Shown here: piece after piece, positions 1 through 8,164 of the stretch
How positions within the stretch are numbered: position 1 is the first letter of the stretch
Layout of the letters: each line of letters begins with the position of its first letter
IMG/VR virus record: IMGVR_UViG_3300013132_002068
Span: 1 to 35,197 of that record
Length of the DNA stretch: 35,197 nucleotides
Source of the DNA: a virus
Direction: 5' to 3' (one strand)
Program-made: the position numbers and the translations under genes
The notes under the pieces: model-generated
Database searches by the model: none
Seen by the model: only the letters and a program-made list of their open reading frames with translations
What the model was told of the DNA's origin: nothing

Positions 1-1
1 T

Positions 2-2167
2 TACTATGTACATACTATCATTGATGGAAGTCAATTTACAATATCAGAAACAATAGGCGGCAGCGCAGTTGTATTGGTAAATGGAGTAGGTGTTTCTAAC
101 TTTATAACAAATGATTATGCAGTCACACTAGCCATTAATCAAATTAATGCTACCTTAGTATTTGCTCAACAATATAACACTAATATAGATTATATTTCAT
201 TCAGTTTCTTCAACGAAACTGAACCTGAACAATATGGATATACTATACCTGAAATACAAACATTTAATGGTAATGGTACTAGGGGTGCTTACATATTAAC
301 AAATTATGTGGGTGAAGATAACACAAATAATGCTGTAGTTGAAGTTGATGGTTTACGTATAATGCCAGATCAATATACAATTTATCAAGGATTAAACTCA
401 CTTGTATTTGACTCACTAACACCAAATTCTAATAGTGTTATAAGTGTAACTACATTTAATGATACAAAACGTCAATACCTTAACACACAGTATGAAACTA
501 CAACTAAGTATGTAACACCAATTCTTAATGTTAATAACACATACAGTTTTCCATTATTAGATACTCAGACTAGTAGTTCTGTTGGTGGTTATTTCATAGC
601 ATCATCTACAATGGGTATGGTACTAGGACAAGATATAACATTCCAAGTTGATATACCTAACTCTACACCTGTATATACAGGCTTCGGTGGTGTAGCAACA
701 GACGGAACAGTTTATACATTAACTTACGTTAATACAGTAACAGAGGAATTTCAAGTTGAAGATCAAAATGGGTTAACTTATCCTACAGTTAATGAAACTG
801 GTTTGATGCATGTTGTGGTGGGCGGACAACCTACAGTTAGAATAGAAACTGTTGATCCACATAATTTAATTACAAATGATGTTGTAAGAATAGATGGATT
901 ATCAGGATCAGTACAACTAAACAATAAAATGTTTTATGTTCATGTAATCGCAGATACTATTTTTGACATTTACATGTCTGAATATAGCCCATATGTTGAC
1001 GCTATCAATAATCCTGTAACTCTATGCGATTCGTATACCGGCGGAGGATATGCTTGGTTAGATCAAAGTTGGATGCTTGCTACAACTATAGCAACAAATA
1101 GTTCAAGTATTAATAATACAATCACAGTTGATTCAGCACTTAATTTAGTAATTAATACTCCTGTACTTTTCACTGAAGATAATGTTATAATAGGTGAACC
1201 TACAAGTATTCCAGAAATCATCGCAGGTCAAATTTATTATATTACTACTGTTGACATTGACAATAATAGATTTACTATACGTGAAACTAAGGATGGTTCA
1301 GAGTTAACATTAAGCACTACTTCAGGTAATAATATAAGAGTGTCACAATGGGAGCAAACAAACGTTGATAGATTGTGGGTAACAGTTAACGGCATGCGTG
1401 TCCCATCAAGTTCACTCAAATTAAATGCAGGTAATCAATTGAGTATATTGACTGCTATCACAAGCGGCGATGAAATAATTATCACCAGCATGATGCCTTC
1501 AGCAACTCCTGATGAGGATGTCTATATTAATATGGTAGATAAAAATAATCAGGGTGCAGTATACAGAGCGAATGCAAGCACAAGAACTTGGATAACTAAA
1601 CCATTGTCAGAATTTGATACCATCATACCAGTTAATGATGTTAATAACCTAATTATTACCAGAACACAAGATAATACAACTCCAGCAAACATTTTAGGTT
1701 ATTATTATGTTATTGTCAATAGCAGTAAAGTAGGCATCATTGATGTTAAAATCTATAACAATACAAAATCACTAACTATAGAGACAGACTATGTATCAGT
1801 GATAGTTGAATCTGCCGGAGCGGTATTGAAAATAACTGAGGGATTATGGATAGAAGCAGGAGATGTATTGACTATTGATATCACTTACGGTAATGAAATT
1901 TATATAAATGGCGAATATATGCAACTATTAAATGTTGACACCACAAATGATGAAATACTTGTAAGAAGAGGTATTTTGGGGACAAGCATACAGACATTTA
2001 TACCAAACTATACAACAGTTTATGGATTGTTAGAAAGTAATAAAATGGTCAATAAAGAATATAATGAAACTTGGAACATGATACCGGGAGTATATGACGC
2101 GACCTCAGGAGATCCATTGCAGATAGCATCAGGTAATAGCGCAGAATTCTTAAGAATGGATAATTAA
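2..2167 (+). CDS. Large virion structural protein with FCCH-like modules, 5' truncated
   Basis: The frame is open from base 2, so the gene runs off the left edge; 721 codons are visible. A TTG at 74 could start it, but that would cut a module in half: the residues before it (YYV-x-T-I-x-DG-x-x-FTIS) match a later complete module ending in YYITTV...FTIRET...LTL around base 1230. A third segment near 855-960 (H-N-L-x-T-N-D-V-V-R-I-D-G...NNKMFYVHVI) resembles the FCCH-like beta-rich modules common in phage appendage proteins. The protein is rich in Thr, Asn, Ile and Val, with no catalytic motif or membrane segment seen. Together with the virion-like genes that follow, this suggests a baseplate, neck or fibre-associated structural protein. 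The exact virion position is unknown. Confidence 0.7.
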   Translation, partial: YYVHTIIDGSQFTISETIGGSAVVLVNGVGVSNFITNDYAVTLAINQINATLVFAQQYNTNIDYISFSFFNETEPEQYGYTIPEIQTFNGNGTRGAYILTNYVGEDNTNNAVVEVDGLRIMPDQYTIYQGLNSLVFDSLTPNSNSVISVTTFNDTKRQYLNTQYETTTKYVTPILNVNNTYSFPLLDTQTSSSVGGYFIASSTMGMVLGQDITFQVDIPNSTPVYTGFGGVATDGTVYTLTYVNTVTEEFQVEDQNGLTYPTVNETGLMHVVVGGQPTVRIETVDPHNLITNDVVRIDGLSGSVQLNNKMFYVHVIADTIFDIYMSEYSPYVDAINNPVTLCDSYTGGGYAWLDQSWMLATTIATNSSSINNTITVDSALNLVINTPVLFTEDNVIIGEPTSIPEIIAGQIYYITTVDIDNNRFTIRETKDGSELTLSTTSGNNIRVSQWEQTNVDRLWVTVNGMRVPSSSLKLNAGNQLSILTAITSGDEIIITSMMPSATPDEDVYINMVDKNNQGAVYRANASTRTWITKPLSEFDTIIPVNDVNNLIITRTQDNTTPANILGYYYVIVNSSKVGIIDVKIYNNTKSLTIETDYVSVIVESAGAVLKITEGLWIEAGDVLTIDITYGNEIYINGEYMQLLNVDTTNDEILVRRGILGTSIQTFIPNYTTVYGLLESNKMVNKEYNETWNMIPGVYDATSGDPLQIASGNSAEFLRMDN

Positions 2168-2170
2168 GAT

Positions 2171-2335
2171 ATGATAAATAAGTCAACAGATAATAAATTG
2201 GAAAATAACGAGAAAAAAGAGGATAAACTAGTAAGCAAGCCCAACGAACAGTCGGGTGTTTATTACTCTAGTCACGTTAAAATTTATGATCCAAACACAA
2301 ATGAAGTTTTCGTACAAAAGAGGGCCGACGATTAA
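2171..2335 (+). CDS. Small hydrophilic protein, 54 aa, with KIYDPN motif
   Basis: A 54-residue ORF fills the gap between two structural genes. It starts ATG-ATA-AAT and its TAA overlaps the ATG of the next gene (TAATG), which suggests translational coupling. The N-terminal ~27 residues are charged and probably disordered (Lys, Glu, Asn, Asp). The C-terminal part reads HVKIYDPNTNEVFVQKRAD and is strikingly like residues 12-28 of the next protein (LKIYDPNSLEVFVDKK). This shared motif and the coupling support a real gene. I do not recognise a function; a small virion or assembly component is plausible from context. A late-promoter-like GATAAATA at 2173-2180 lies inside its first codons, so transcripts starting there would skip its start. 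Confidence 0.55.
   Translation: MINKSTDNKLENNEKKEDKLVSKPNEQSGVYYSSHVKIYDPNTNEVFVQKRADD
2173..2180 (+). promoter_or_regulatory. T4-late-like motif GATAAATA inside the start of the 54-aa ORF
   Basis: The octamer occupies codons 1-4 of the small ORF at 2171, 154 bases before the ATG at 2335. A transcript starting just downstream would carry only the 2335 gene with a long leader. It is an exact repeat of the octamers at 2952 and 3918. Confidence 0.3.
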
Positions 2336-2949
2336 TGATTACTGTAAGTTATAAAATTGAAGGATTCTTAAAAATCTACGACCCTAATAGTTTAGAAGTG
2401 TTTGTAGATAAGAAGAATGCTATCAACTATGAAAACATGAGTGAGGCTCTTGCTGACACACTTAGCAATCGCGGTTACGGTGAAATTTATCAAATGGCGT
2501 TTGGTAACGGCGGTGCTAGCGTTGACGAAACAGGTGTCATTACCTATCTACCCCCTAACACAGTAGGTCAAAATGCAGCCCTATACAATGAAACATATGC
2601 AAAGATTGTAGACGATACTAGCGTTTTCAATCTTGACCCAACACGTAATAAAATGACTGTCAATCATACATCGGGTAAACTATATTCTGACATACTTGTA
2701 CAATGTTTGTTAGATTATGGCGAGCCTTCAGGGCAGGCAGCATTTGATAATAGTACTCAATTAGACGGCACTTTTACATTTGACGAGTTGGGATTATTAG
2801 CAAATTACGGTACAGATAGCGACGGTAATGTTATTACAAGATTATTAACACATGTTATATTCCATCCTGTACAAAAATCATTGAATCGTCAGATTCAGAT
2901 TGATTATACAGTACGAATTCAGAGTTTGACAAACCTACTAACTATATAA
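2335..2949 (+). CDS. Virion-associated protein with KIYDPN motif (204 aa)
   Basis: A 204-aa protein translationally coupled to the gene before it (TAATG). Near its N terminus it has the motif KIYDPN-x-x-EVFVDK followed by NYENMSEALADTLSNRG, a pattern I associate with conserved virion proteins of T4-like phages; no enzyme motif is present. The rest is mixed alpha/beta with a beta-rich end (IQIDYTVRIQSLTNLLTI). It sits between the large structural protein and two fibre-like genes, so a tail or baseplate-region structural role is likely. The specific function is not known. Confidence 0.6.
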   Translation: MITVSYKIEGFLKIYDPNSLEVFVDKKNAINYENMSEALADTLSNRGYGEIYQMAFGNGGASVDETGVITYLPPNTVGQNAALYNETYAKIVDDTSVFNLDPTRNKMTVNHTSGKLYSDILVQCLLDYGEPSGQAAFDNSTQLDGTFTFDELGLLANYGTDSDGNVITRLLTHVIFHPVQKSLNRQIQIDYTVRIQSLTNLLTI

Positions 2950-2951
2950 GA

Positions 2952-2959
2952 GATAAATA
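2952..2959 (+). promoter_or_regulatory. T4-late-like promoter motif GATAAATA
   Basis: GATAAATA lies 18 bases before the ATG at 2978, in the short gap after the previous stop. T4-type late promoters use TATAAATA as their only strong element. The same near-consensus word recurs ahead of neighbouring virion genes, which supports function. AT-rich chance is the main alternative. Confidence 0.4.
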
Positions 2960-2977
2960 TAAAAGCGAGTTTAAAAT

Positions 2978-3922
2978 ATGGCATATACGATTGTTAAAAG
3001 TGACGGACAAGTTCTAACTACTATCGCTGACGGACAAATTAATACTACAAGTTCGTCATTAGGCCTACCTGGACGTAACTATGCAGGTTACGGTCAAGTA
3101 TTAGATGAAAACTTTGTTTACTTAACTGAAAACTTTGCGTCAACAACCCCTCCATTAAATCCGTTGCGAGGACAGTTATGGTTCAACACAAACGACAATA
3201 TTTTATATCTTTGCCCTGCTGACGGTACAACAGTAGCAGATGATTGGCTAAGCTTGACCATACAAACAGCAGAAGGAAATACAACTTTTTCTGGAGTAGT
3301 TGTTACTGGAACACTTTCGGCCAACAATTTAATTATAACTAATTCCGCATCTATTCCAACTATATCCTGCACAAATCTAAGTGTATCAAATATTGCTACT
3401 ATCCAAACTGCAAGTATCACTTCAGCAAACATAGGTACTGTTACTACACAAGTTATTACCACCGGTGGTGCAGCAGTTGCAGGTGCAATTACAGGTAATT
3501 GGACATTAACAGCAGGTTCAAGACTTCAAGCGACATATGCTGACTTGGCAGAACGTTTTGAGGCAGATCAGTCCTATGATGCAGGTACAGTTGTAGAGTT
3601 AGGCGGAAATAAAGAAATAACTGCTGTAAAATATGAATTAAGTGAAGATGTGTTTGGTGTAATTTCAAATAGCGCAGCATATCTTATGAATGCCGGTGCA
3701 GGATCAGATAAAACTCACCCTGCAGTAGCTGTAACGGGAAGAGTACATGTGAAGGTCATAGGCCCGGTCACAAAAGCACAAAGACTAGTCAGCGCAGGAA
3801 ACGGGTTAGCAAGAGCTGCAAAAGACGGGGAAGCAAACGCTTTTAACACTATAGGTCGTGCGTTAACAGATAAAATGACAGATTATATTGGTACAGTAGA
3901 AGCAATTGTAACTATAAGATAA
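2978..3922 (+). CDS. Fibre or appendage-like structural protein with C-terminal chaperone/protease-type domain
   Basis: A 314-aa protein. The N-terminal part (GLPGRNYAGYGQVLDENFVYLTENFA, then PLRGQLWFNTND) is of a kind seen in aquatic phage virion proteins. The middle (residues ~95-165) is a Ser/Thr/Ile/Asn-rich repetitive beta stretch, as in fibre shafts. The C-terminal ~130 residues begin YADLAERFEAD and continue with AGTVVELGG, VFGVIS and AVAVTGRVHVKV. From memory of the family, this resembles the intramolecular chaperone/auto-processing ends of phage fibres and tailspikes, but the cleavage residues cannot be assigned here. GATAAATA lies 18 bases upstream of the ATG. The gene is followed closely by another fibre-like gene. 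A role as a side or tail fibre subunit is inferred. Confidence 0.6.
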   Translation: MAYTIVKSDGQVLTTIADGQINTTSSSLGLPGRNYAGYGQVLDENFVYLTENFASTTPPLNPLRGQLWFNTNDNILYLCPADGTTVADDWLSLTIQTAEGNTTFSGVVVTGTLSANNLIITNSASIPTISCTNLSVSNIATIQTASITSANIGTVTTQVITTGGAAVAGAITGNWTLTAGSRLQATYADLAERFEADQSYDAGTVVELGGNKEITAVKYELSEDVFGVISNSAAYLMNAGAGSDKTHPAVAVTGRVHVKVIGPVTKAQRLVSAGNGLARAAKDGEANAFNTIGRALTDKMTDYIGTVEAIVTIR

Positions 3923-3925
3923 ATA
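3918..3925 (+). promoter_or_regulatory. T4-late-like promoter motif GATAAATA
   Basis: GATAAATA spans the stop codon of the 2978 gene and lies 23 bases before the ATG at 3949. It is the same octamer as at 2952 and 2173. Recurrence at nearly the same distance from structural-gene starts is the main support. Confidence 0.4.
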
Positions 3926-3948
3926 CATAGTCTAACGGAGATTATAAT

Positions 3949-4899
3949 ATGACATGGGCAGCAGGCGGTCTAGTACAAGCAAGTGATTTAAATACAATGC
4001 TAGGTGGTAATCCAACCACTACAACCAATACTCTTAACGCTACTTGGGCAACAGGTGGTAGTCAAGCAGGTTATGGCCAAACTGCTGTTGCAAACGTATC
4101 TGCAGGTAGTATCATTTCTGCTACCCCATGGAATGGTTTATTTTATAATACAGGTAATTCTGCTAGCCACCAAGGTACAACTATTACTTCAATTTCTAAC
4201 GTAAGTTCAAGCAATATTGTAACATTCTATTCAGCAGCACAGACTAATTTAAACAGTATCTACGCATCACGCGGTAATGCAGCAAGTCAAGGCTCAACTA
4301 GTGCAAATGCTATTACTACAGCAGCCACATGGACAGCCACTGCTACTTGGACACATACAGTTACATTTGCTAACGGCGACGCAGCACGTTATTTCTTTAA
4401 TTCAGGTGGTCAAATTAAAATGACCGCAAGTCATAGTAATAGCACTAGTGGTGTTAATGCTGCCTTGCAAACACTTTGCACGGCTACTGGAACAGTAGTA
4501 GTAAGTGGTCAAAACAGTGGGTCACGTACTATTGCTGGAACAGCATTTACTGGTGTAACAAAGATCAGTGGAAGCGGCTCAACCGAAACACTGTCAACAA
4601 ACAGTGGTTATTTTGGATTAACTACAAGCAATACTACTATATTTGATCAGAACTCTGGCACAAGCCCATATACAACATTAATGGATTTGCAATATATTGC
4701 AAAAACAAACGGTGTGCAAGGTAGCAATGCAGATAATGGAACTGTAGTTACTATCTTTACTTTAATGAGAGAAACAGGAGCGAACGGAACAGTTGGCACA
4801 GGTACTACTGTCACATGCACCTTAACTCCCCCTGCAACAACATATATTGCAAATACATGGGGAGCAGTTACTTTAGCCGGTAGCGTAACAGTATCCTAA
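3949..4899 (+). CDS. Low-complexity fibre-like structural protein
   Basis: A 316-aa protein very rich in Thr, Ser, Asn, Gly and Ala, with almost no charged residues apart from a few Asp, Lys and Arg. It begins MTWAAGGLVQASDLN and contains ISATPWNGLFYN and FANGDAARYFFNSGGQI, segments of a type I associate with short phage appendage proteins. No catalytic motif, signal peptide or membrane segment is visible. A ribosome site CGGAG (3936-3940) lies 8 bases before the ATG, and GATAAATA overlaps the upstream stop codon. It is the last virion-like gene before the enzyme cluster and is a plausible receptor-binding or decorated surface protein. It could also be a substrate for the glycosylation genes that follow; this is inference from adjacency only. 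Confidence 0.55.
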   Translation: MTWAAGGLVQASDLNTMLGGNPTTTTNTLNATWATGGSQAGYGQTAVANVSAGSIISATPWNGLFYNTGNSASHQGTTITSISNVSSSNIVTFYSAAQTNLNSIYASRGNAASQGSTSANAITTAATWTATATWTHTVTFANGDAARYFFNSGGQIKMTASHSNSTSGVNAALQTLCTATGTVVVSGQNSGSRTIAGTAFTGVTKISGSGSTETLSTNSGYFGLTTSNTTIFDQNSGTSPYTTLMDLQYIAKTNGVQGSNADNGTVVTIFTLMRETGANGTVGTGTTVTCTLTPPATTYIANTWGAVTLAGSVTVS

Positions 4900-4925
4900 T
4901 TTATTTTTGTCTAAAAGAGGGTCCA

Positions 4926-4933
4926 TCTAAATA
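4926..4933 (+). promoter_or_regulatory. Weak late-promoter-like motif TCTAAATA before the enzyme operon
   Basis: TCTAAATA lies 20 bases before the ATG at 4954, in the 54-base gap between the last fibre-like gene and the start of the long enzyme series. It differs from TATAAATA at two positions. It is the only gap of this size before 33569, so if the operon has its own promoter this is the best place for it. Confidence 0.3.
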
Positions 4934-4953
4934 CTTGGAAGAGGTATTTACCA

Positions 4954-5259
4954 ATGGACACAAAAAAATTGGTTGCTGATATGAAGGCTCGTTTTGAGCA
5001 TAATTCAGCAAAGCATTATCTTAAAGAAAAATATTCAAGTAAATTATGTACAGTAGAACAGGGTGGCTATTGGAAAGCCGATATCAATACTATATCTTTT
5101 CTAAATTCAATCAAAAGTAAAAATGTTGTAATATTAGACCTCTACGATGTTCCGGTTAGCGTAGAAGTTAAAAAGTTAAAAGAAAAATTATCTGACGTTT
5201 ATAATACTGTCATGACAGAATGGCATGACGAATATAAAGAATTGGAAAATAAAAGATGA
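4954..5259 (+). CDS. Small protein of unknown function (101 aa)
   Basis: A 101-aa, Lys-rich protein. It starts MDTKKLVADMKARFEHNSAKHY, probably helical, then has a beta-like stretch (GGYWKADINTISFLN, NVVILDLYDVPVSVEV) and ends with a charged helix. I recognise no family, and no metal-binding or catalytic motif stands out. It is preceded by TCTAAATA at 4926-4933, a weak match to a T4-type late motif, and its stop overlaps the start of the next gene (ATGA). It therefore opens the long enzyme operon. Confidence 0.55.
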   Translation: MDTKKLVADMKARFEHNSAKHYLKEKYSSKLCTVEQGGYWKADINTISFLNSIKSKNVVILDLYDVPVSVEVKKLKEKLSDVYNTVMTEWHDEYKELENKR

Positions 5260-6056
5260 CACGGGGTGTATTATTATTTGGTTTCAACAGCCCCAAAGTT
5301 AACTATTATGAGATGGCAGAATATACTGCTAAAAGAATCAATCATTTTTTAGATTTACCTGTAACAATTGTTACAGATAGTTTTTCTGTTCCAAAAAAGC
5401 CAACATATAAGTTTGATAATATAGTCATCAGCAAGCCTGATAAAGATAATCAATTTCGTAATGATATATGGATTAATAAAGGACGATATCAGGCTTATGA
5501 ATATAGTCTATATGATGAAACACTGTTGCTTGACGTTGACTACATGGTTAATAGTGATAGACTATTAAAAGTGTTTGATTTTTGTAAAGACTATGCATGC
5601 CATCAAAACATAGCACAACTAATGATACCTAAAGGTGAACAAGAATATGTCAGCCGTTTAAGTTTTCCTGTATTATGGGCAACTGTTTTAGGTTTTCGTA
5701 AAACAGAAAAAACAGAACAATTATTTGCATGTATGAAGATGATACAGAAAAATTATAATCATTATGCAAATTTGTATAACTTTAGTCCTGATGTATACCG
5801 TAACGATTTTGCATTAACTATTGCTCACAGATTAGTTAACGGACATTATTTTGATCAAACTAACATATTACCTTGGAATCTTATGCATATTTGGTTAAAG
5901 ACTAATTTATTTGTAGAAAAGAAAACAAAATTTAATACCAAATATACTGTAATATACGACCATAATAAGAATGGTAAAGTAAAAAAAGAATATACAACGA
6001 TACAAGATATGGACTTCCATGTGATTAACAAAGATGTATTTTTGGAGTTAATGTAA
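5256..6056 (+). CDS. Glycosyltransferase-like protein, GT-A type with DVD motif
   Basis: A 266-aa protein. The N-terminal part (GVLLFGFNSPKVNYYEMAEYTAKRIN, then PVTIVTDS) looks like the nucleotide-sugar-binding half of a GT-A fold. Near residue 92 the strand TLLLDVDYMV carries a D-x-D, the motif that binds the metal and nucleotide sugar in such enzymes. A later DFALTIAHRL helix and a C-terminal basic segment follow. The donor sugar and acceptor cannot be read from sequence. The next gene is a likely paralogue, and both overlap their neighbours by 1-4 bases. Its place between fibre genes and radical SAM genes suggests transfer of sugars to a phage or host surface polymer. Other nucleotide-sugar-binding functions are possible. 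Confidence 0.6.
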   Translation: MTRGVLLFGFNSPKVNYYEMAEYTAKRINHFLDLPVTIVTDSFSVPKKPTYKFDNIVISKPDKDNQFRNDIWINKGRYQAYEYSLYDETLLLDVDYMVNSDRLLKVFDFCKDYACHQNIAQLMIPKGEQEYVSRLSFPVLWATVLGFRKTEKTEQLFACMKMIQKNYNHYANLYNFSPDVYRNDFALTIAHRLVNGHYFDQTNILPWNLMHIWLKTNLFVEKKTKFNTKYTVIYDHNKNGKVKKEYTTIQDMDFHVINKDVFLELM

Positions 6057-6850
6057 TGGATAGGGGATTTGTAGTCGTAGCCAACAACACTAAAGATGTT
6101 GATTATGTTTTTATAGCAGAAGCATTAGCAAAATCTGTTAAAAATATAATGCCAGACGCTAACATCACACTCATTACTGATGATGTTGACAATAGCAAGT
6201 ACTTTGATAAAGTCGTAGCATTGCCTTACGGTGACTTAGATAAGCAAGGAGACTGGCGATTAATCAACGACTGGCAAGTATATGAAGCAAGTCCCTATGA
6301 ATATACGATTAAGTTAGAGGCAGATTTATTCATACCTGAATCTATAGAATACTGGTGGGAAACATTACAAAATCGTGATGTAGTTGTTTCTACAAAAATT
6401 AGAAATTACAAGCAGGAAATAAGTCGCAATAGGTACTATAGAAGGTTTATTGATACAAATAATTTACCTGATGTTTACAATGCAATTACTTATTTTAAAA
6501 AATCTGAGTTGGCAGAAACATTTTATCTTATCGTAAAGGATGTTTTTTTAAACTGGGAAAAATACAGGTCAGAATTAAAGTGCCCTATCAGTGAAAAGGT
6601 TAGTACAGATTGGGCCTATGCTATCGCTTGTTTGATATTAAAGGAGGAACAAACTACACTAAAAACCTTTAATGGAATGAGCATGGTACATATGAAACAA
6701 CAGATAAATGATTTAGTAACAGAGGATTGGACCGATACTCTAGTGTATGAAATTAGTAATAAAAAATTACGTGTAAATACAATACCGCAAATGTATCCTT
6801 TTCATTATCATGTTAAGAAATTTGCTAAGTTTATCCACGAAAAACTATGA
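6056..6850 (+). CDS. Glycosyltransferase-like protein, second GT-A type paralogue
   Basis: A 264-aa protein with the same plan as the preceding one: an N-terminal GFVVVANNTKDVDYVFIAEALAKSV strand-helix, then ITLITDD, then YTIKLEADLFIP near residue 83-94, where E-A-D replaces the usual D-x-D. A TDWAYAIACLI helix follows, like the FALTIAH helix of its neighbour. These shared landmarks suggest an old duplication. Catalysis with E-x-D is plausible because some GT-A enzymes vary the first position, but activity is unproven. Start and stop overlap the adjacent genes (TAATG and ATGA), so it is probably co-translated. The substrate is unknown. Confidence 0.55.
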   Translation: MDRGFVVVANNTKDVDYVFIAEALAKSVKNIMPDANITLITDDVDNSKYFDKVVALPYGDLDKQGDWRLINDWQVYEASPYEYTIKLEADLFIPESIEYWWETLQNRDVVVSTKIRNYKQEISRNRYYRRFIDTNNLPDVYNAITYFKKSELAETFYLIVKDVFLNWEKYRSELKCPISEKVSTDWAYAIACLILKEEQTTLKTFNGMSMVHMKQQINDLVTEDWTDTLVYEISNKKLRVNTIPQMYPFHYHVKKFAKFIHEKL

Positions 6851-7218
6851 ATGATAAAGAATATGTTAAAATTGGTCCTAACGGCGACCTTATTATAAAT
6901 TTTGTGTACGAGCCGCCACCTCCACCTGAATTTAGATTGTACTACGACAACAACGGTAATGTGTTATTTTATACGGGTGACAAACCTGAAGGTAAGTACA
7001 TTGTAATAGATAATCAAACATTTGCTGAGGCGCGCCCGGATATTAAGGTTATAAATGGAGTAATCATACATAATAGTAACATTACTCAAATTTATAAACT
7101 TAAACCAACCACAGAAGGAACACTTACTTACATTGATGATGTAAGTTTAATTTTAGAGGATAATGATGTTGAAGGCACTTATTGGCAGTATGATGTAAAA
7201 GAACTAATTAGGGAATAA
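6847..7218 (+). CDS. Conserved-type small phage protein with Pro stretch (123 aa)
   Basis: A 123-aa protein. Residues 22-27 form EPPPPP, followed by FRLYYDNNGNVLFYTGDKPEGKYIVID and KVINGVII. The pattern 'YYD-x-NG-x-V-L-F-Y-T-x-x-KPEG-x-YI-x-ID' is familiar to me from small uncharacterised proteins in tail or glycan regions of tailed phages. It has no enzyme motif and looks like a small beta domain after a flexible Pro hinge. It overlaps the upstream glycosyltransferase by 4 bases and sits 1 base before the next gene. A binding or adaptor role is possible, but no function should be assumed. Confidence 0.5.
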   Translation: MNDKEYVKIGPNGDLIINFVYEPPPPPEFRLYYDNNGNVLFYTGDKPEGKYIVIDNQTFAEARPDIKVINGVIIHNSNITQIYKLKPTTEGTLTYIDDVSLILEDNDVEGTYWQYDVKELIRE

Positions 7219-7219
7219 T

Positions 7220-8164
7220 ATGAGCGATATAATTGATGTTGTAGATTTAGATTGCATTTACTTAAGTTATGACGAGCCGCAAAAGGAAGAATTCTGGCTT
7301 AAGATAAAGAATATGGTCCCTTATGCTAAACGTGTTGACGGTGTAAAGGGCAGCGATGCCGCACATAAAGCAGCAGCAGAGGTTAGCGATAGTGACCGTT
7401 TTATTTTGATTGACGGCGATAACATGCCTAATGAAGATTTCTTTAATTTACAGTTAGATTTTACTAATAAAGACCCTCGCTTTCACAAAGCACAATTTCG
7501 TTGGAAAGCAATTAACAATATAAATGGACTGCGTTACGGTAATGGTGGCATGAGCAGTTGGACAAAAGAATATGCACTTAACATGAAAACACATGAGACT
7601 AGTAAGGGTGACAATGCTACGCAAGTTGACTTTTGTTTGGATAGTGCAGATAATTTATATTGGGCTATGCACGACTGCTACTCAACGACATATCCTAATT
7701 ATACTCCTTTCCAAGCATGGCGTGCTGGATTTCGTGAAGGTGTCAAGATGATTCTTGATCGCGGCGCACTACCAACAGTAGACACATTTCGTGAGAGGGT
7801 TGCTAACAGAAATTTAAATAATCTTACAATATGGCAAAATATAGGCACTGATGTTGAGAACGGCATTTGGGCAATTGCTGGTGCAAGATTAGGAACATAC
7901 AAAGCATTATTAACTGATTGGGATCATAAAAATGTAATGTGGTTTGATAACTACCCTGAAATGTGGGAAGAATATTGTGACTTAGACCCAGTAGAATTAG
8001 CAGATAAAATAGGAGAGATTCTTAAAACAAAATTGGGTTTACCTATCTGTACCTACGCACCAGAACAGAGTAAACTATTCAAACGACACTATAATGCTGA
8101 CAAGTATAACCTTGGACCATTAGTTACTGAAATGGAAGTAATACGTAAAATAGAAGGCTGGTAA
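7220..8164 (+). CDS. Glycosyltransferase-like protein with intact DGD motif; relative of the giant protein's C-terminal domain
   Basis: A 314-aa protein. Residues 10-30 (CIYLSYDEP), 38-55 (KRVDGVKGSDAAHKAAAE) and 60-68 (RFILIDGDN) follow the order of a GT-A-like domain, with D65-G-D67 as the likely metal/nucleotide-sugar motif. NGLRYGNGGM and TPFQAWRAGFREGVKM follow. The same landmarks recur in the last ~222 residues of the 26022-33194 protein (VRVDGVNG, NGLEYGHQGM, AYSTWRTAFREVIKL), but there DGD is replaced by F-A-K. This is therefore the probably active member of a paralogous pair. It lies 1 base after its upstream neighbour and overlaps the next start (TAATG). Donor and acceptor are unknown. 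Confidence 0.6.
   Translation: MSDIIDVVDLDCIYLSYDEPQKEEFWLKIKNMVPYAKRVDGVKGSDAAHKAAAEVSDSDRFILIDGDNMPNEDFFNLQLDFTNKDPRFHKAQFRWKAINNINGLRYGNGGMSSWTKEYALNMKTHETSKGDNATQVDFCLDSADNLYWAMHDCYSTTYPNYTPFQAWRAGFREGVKMILDRGALPTVDTFRERVANRNLNNLTIWQNIGTDVENGIWAIAGARLGTYKALLTDWDHKNVMWFDNYPEMWEEYCDLDPVELADKIGEILKTKLGLPICTYAPEQSKLFKRHYNADKYNLGPLVTEMEVIRKIEGW

Noticed and set aside
74-2167. TTG at 74 as the true start of the first gene
   Set aside because: The frame is open to the window edge and the residues before the TTG complete a module repeated later in the protein, so the gene is truncated instead.
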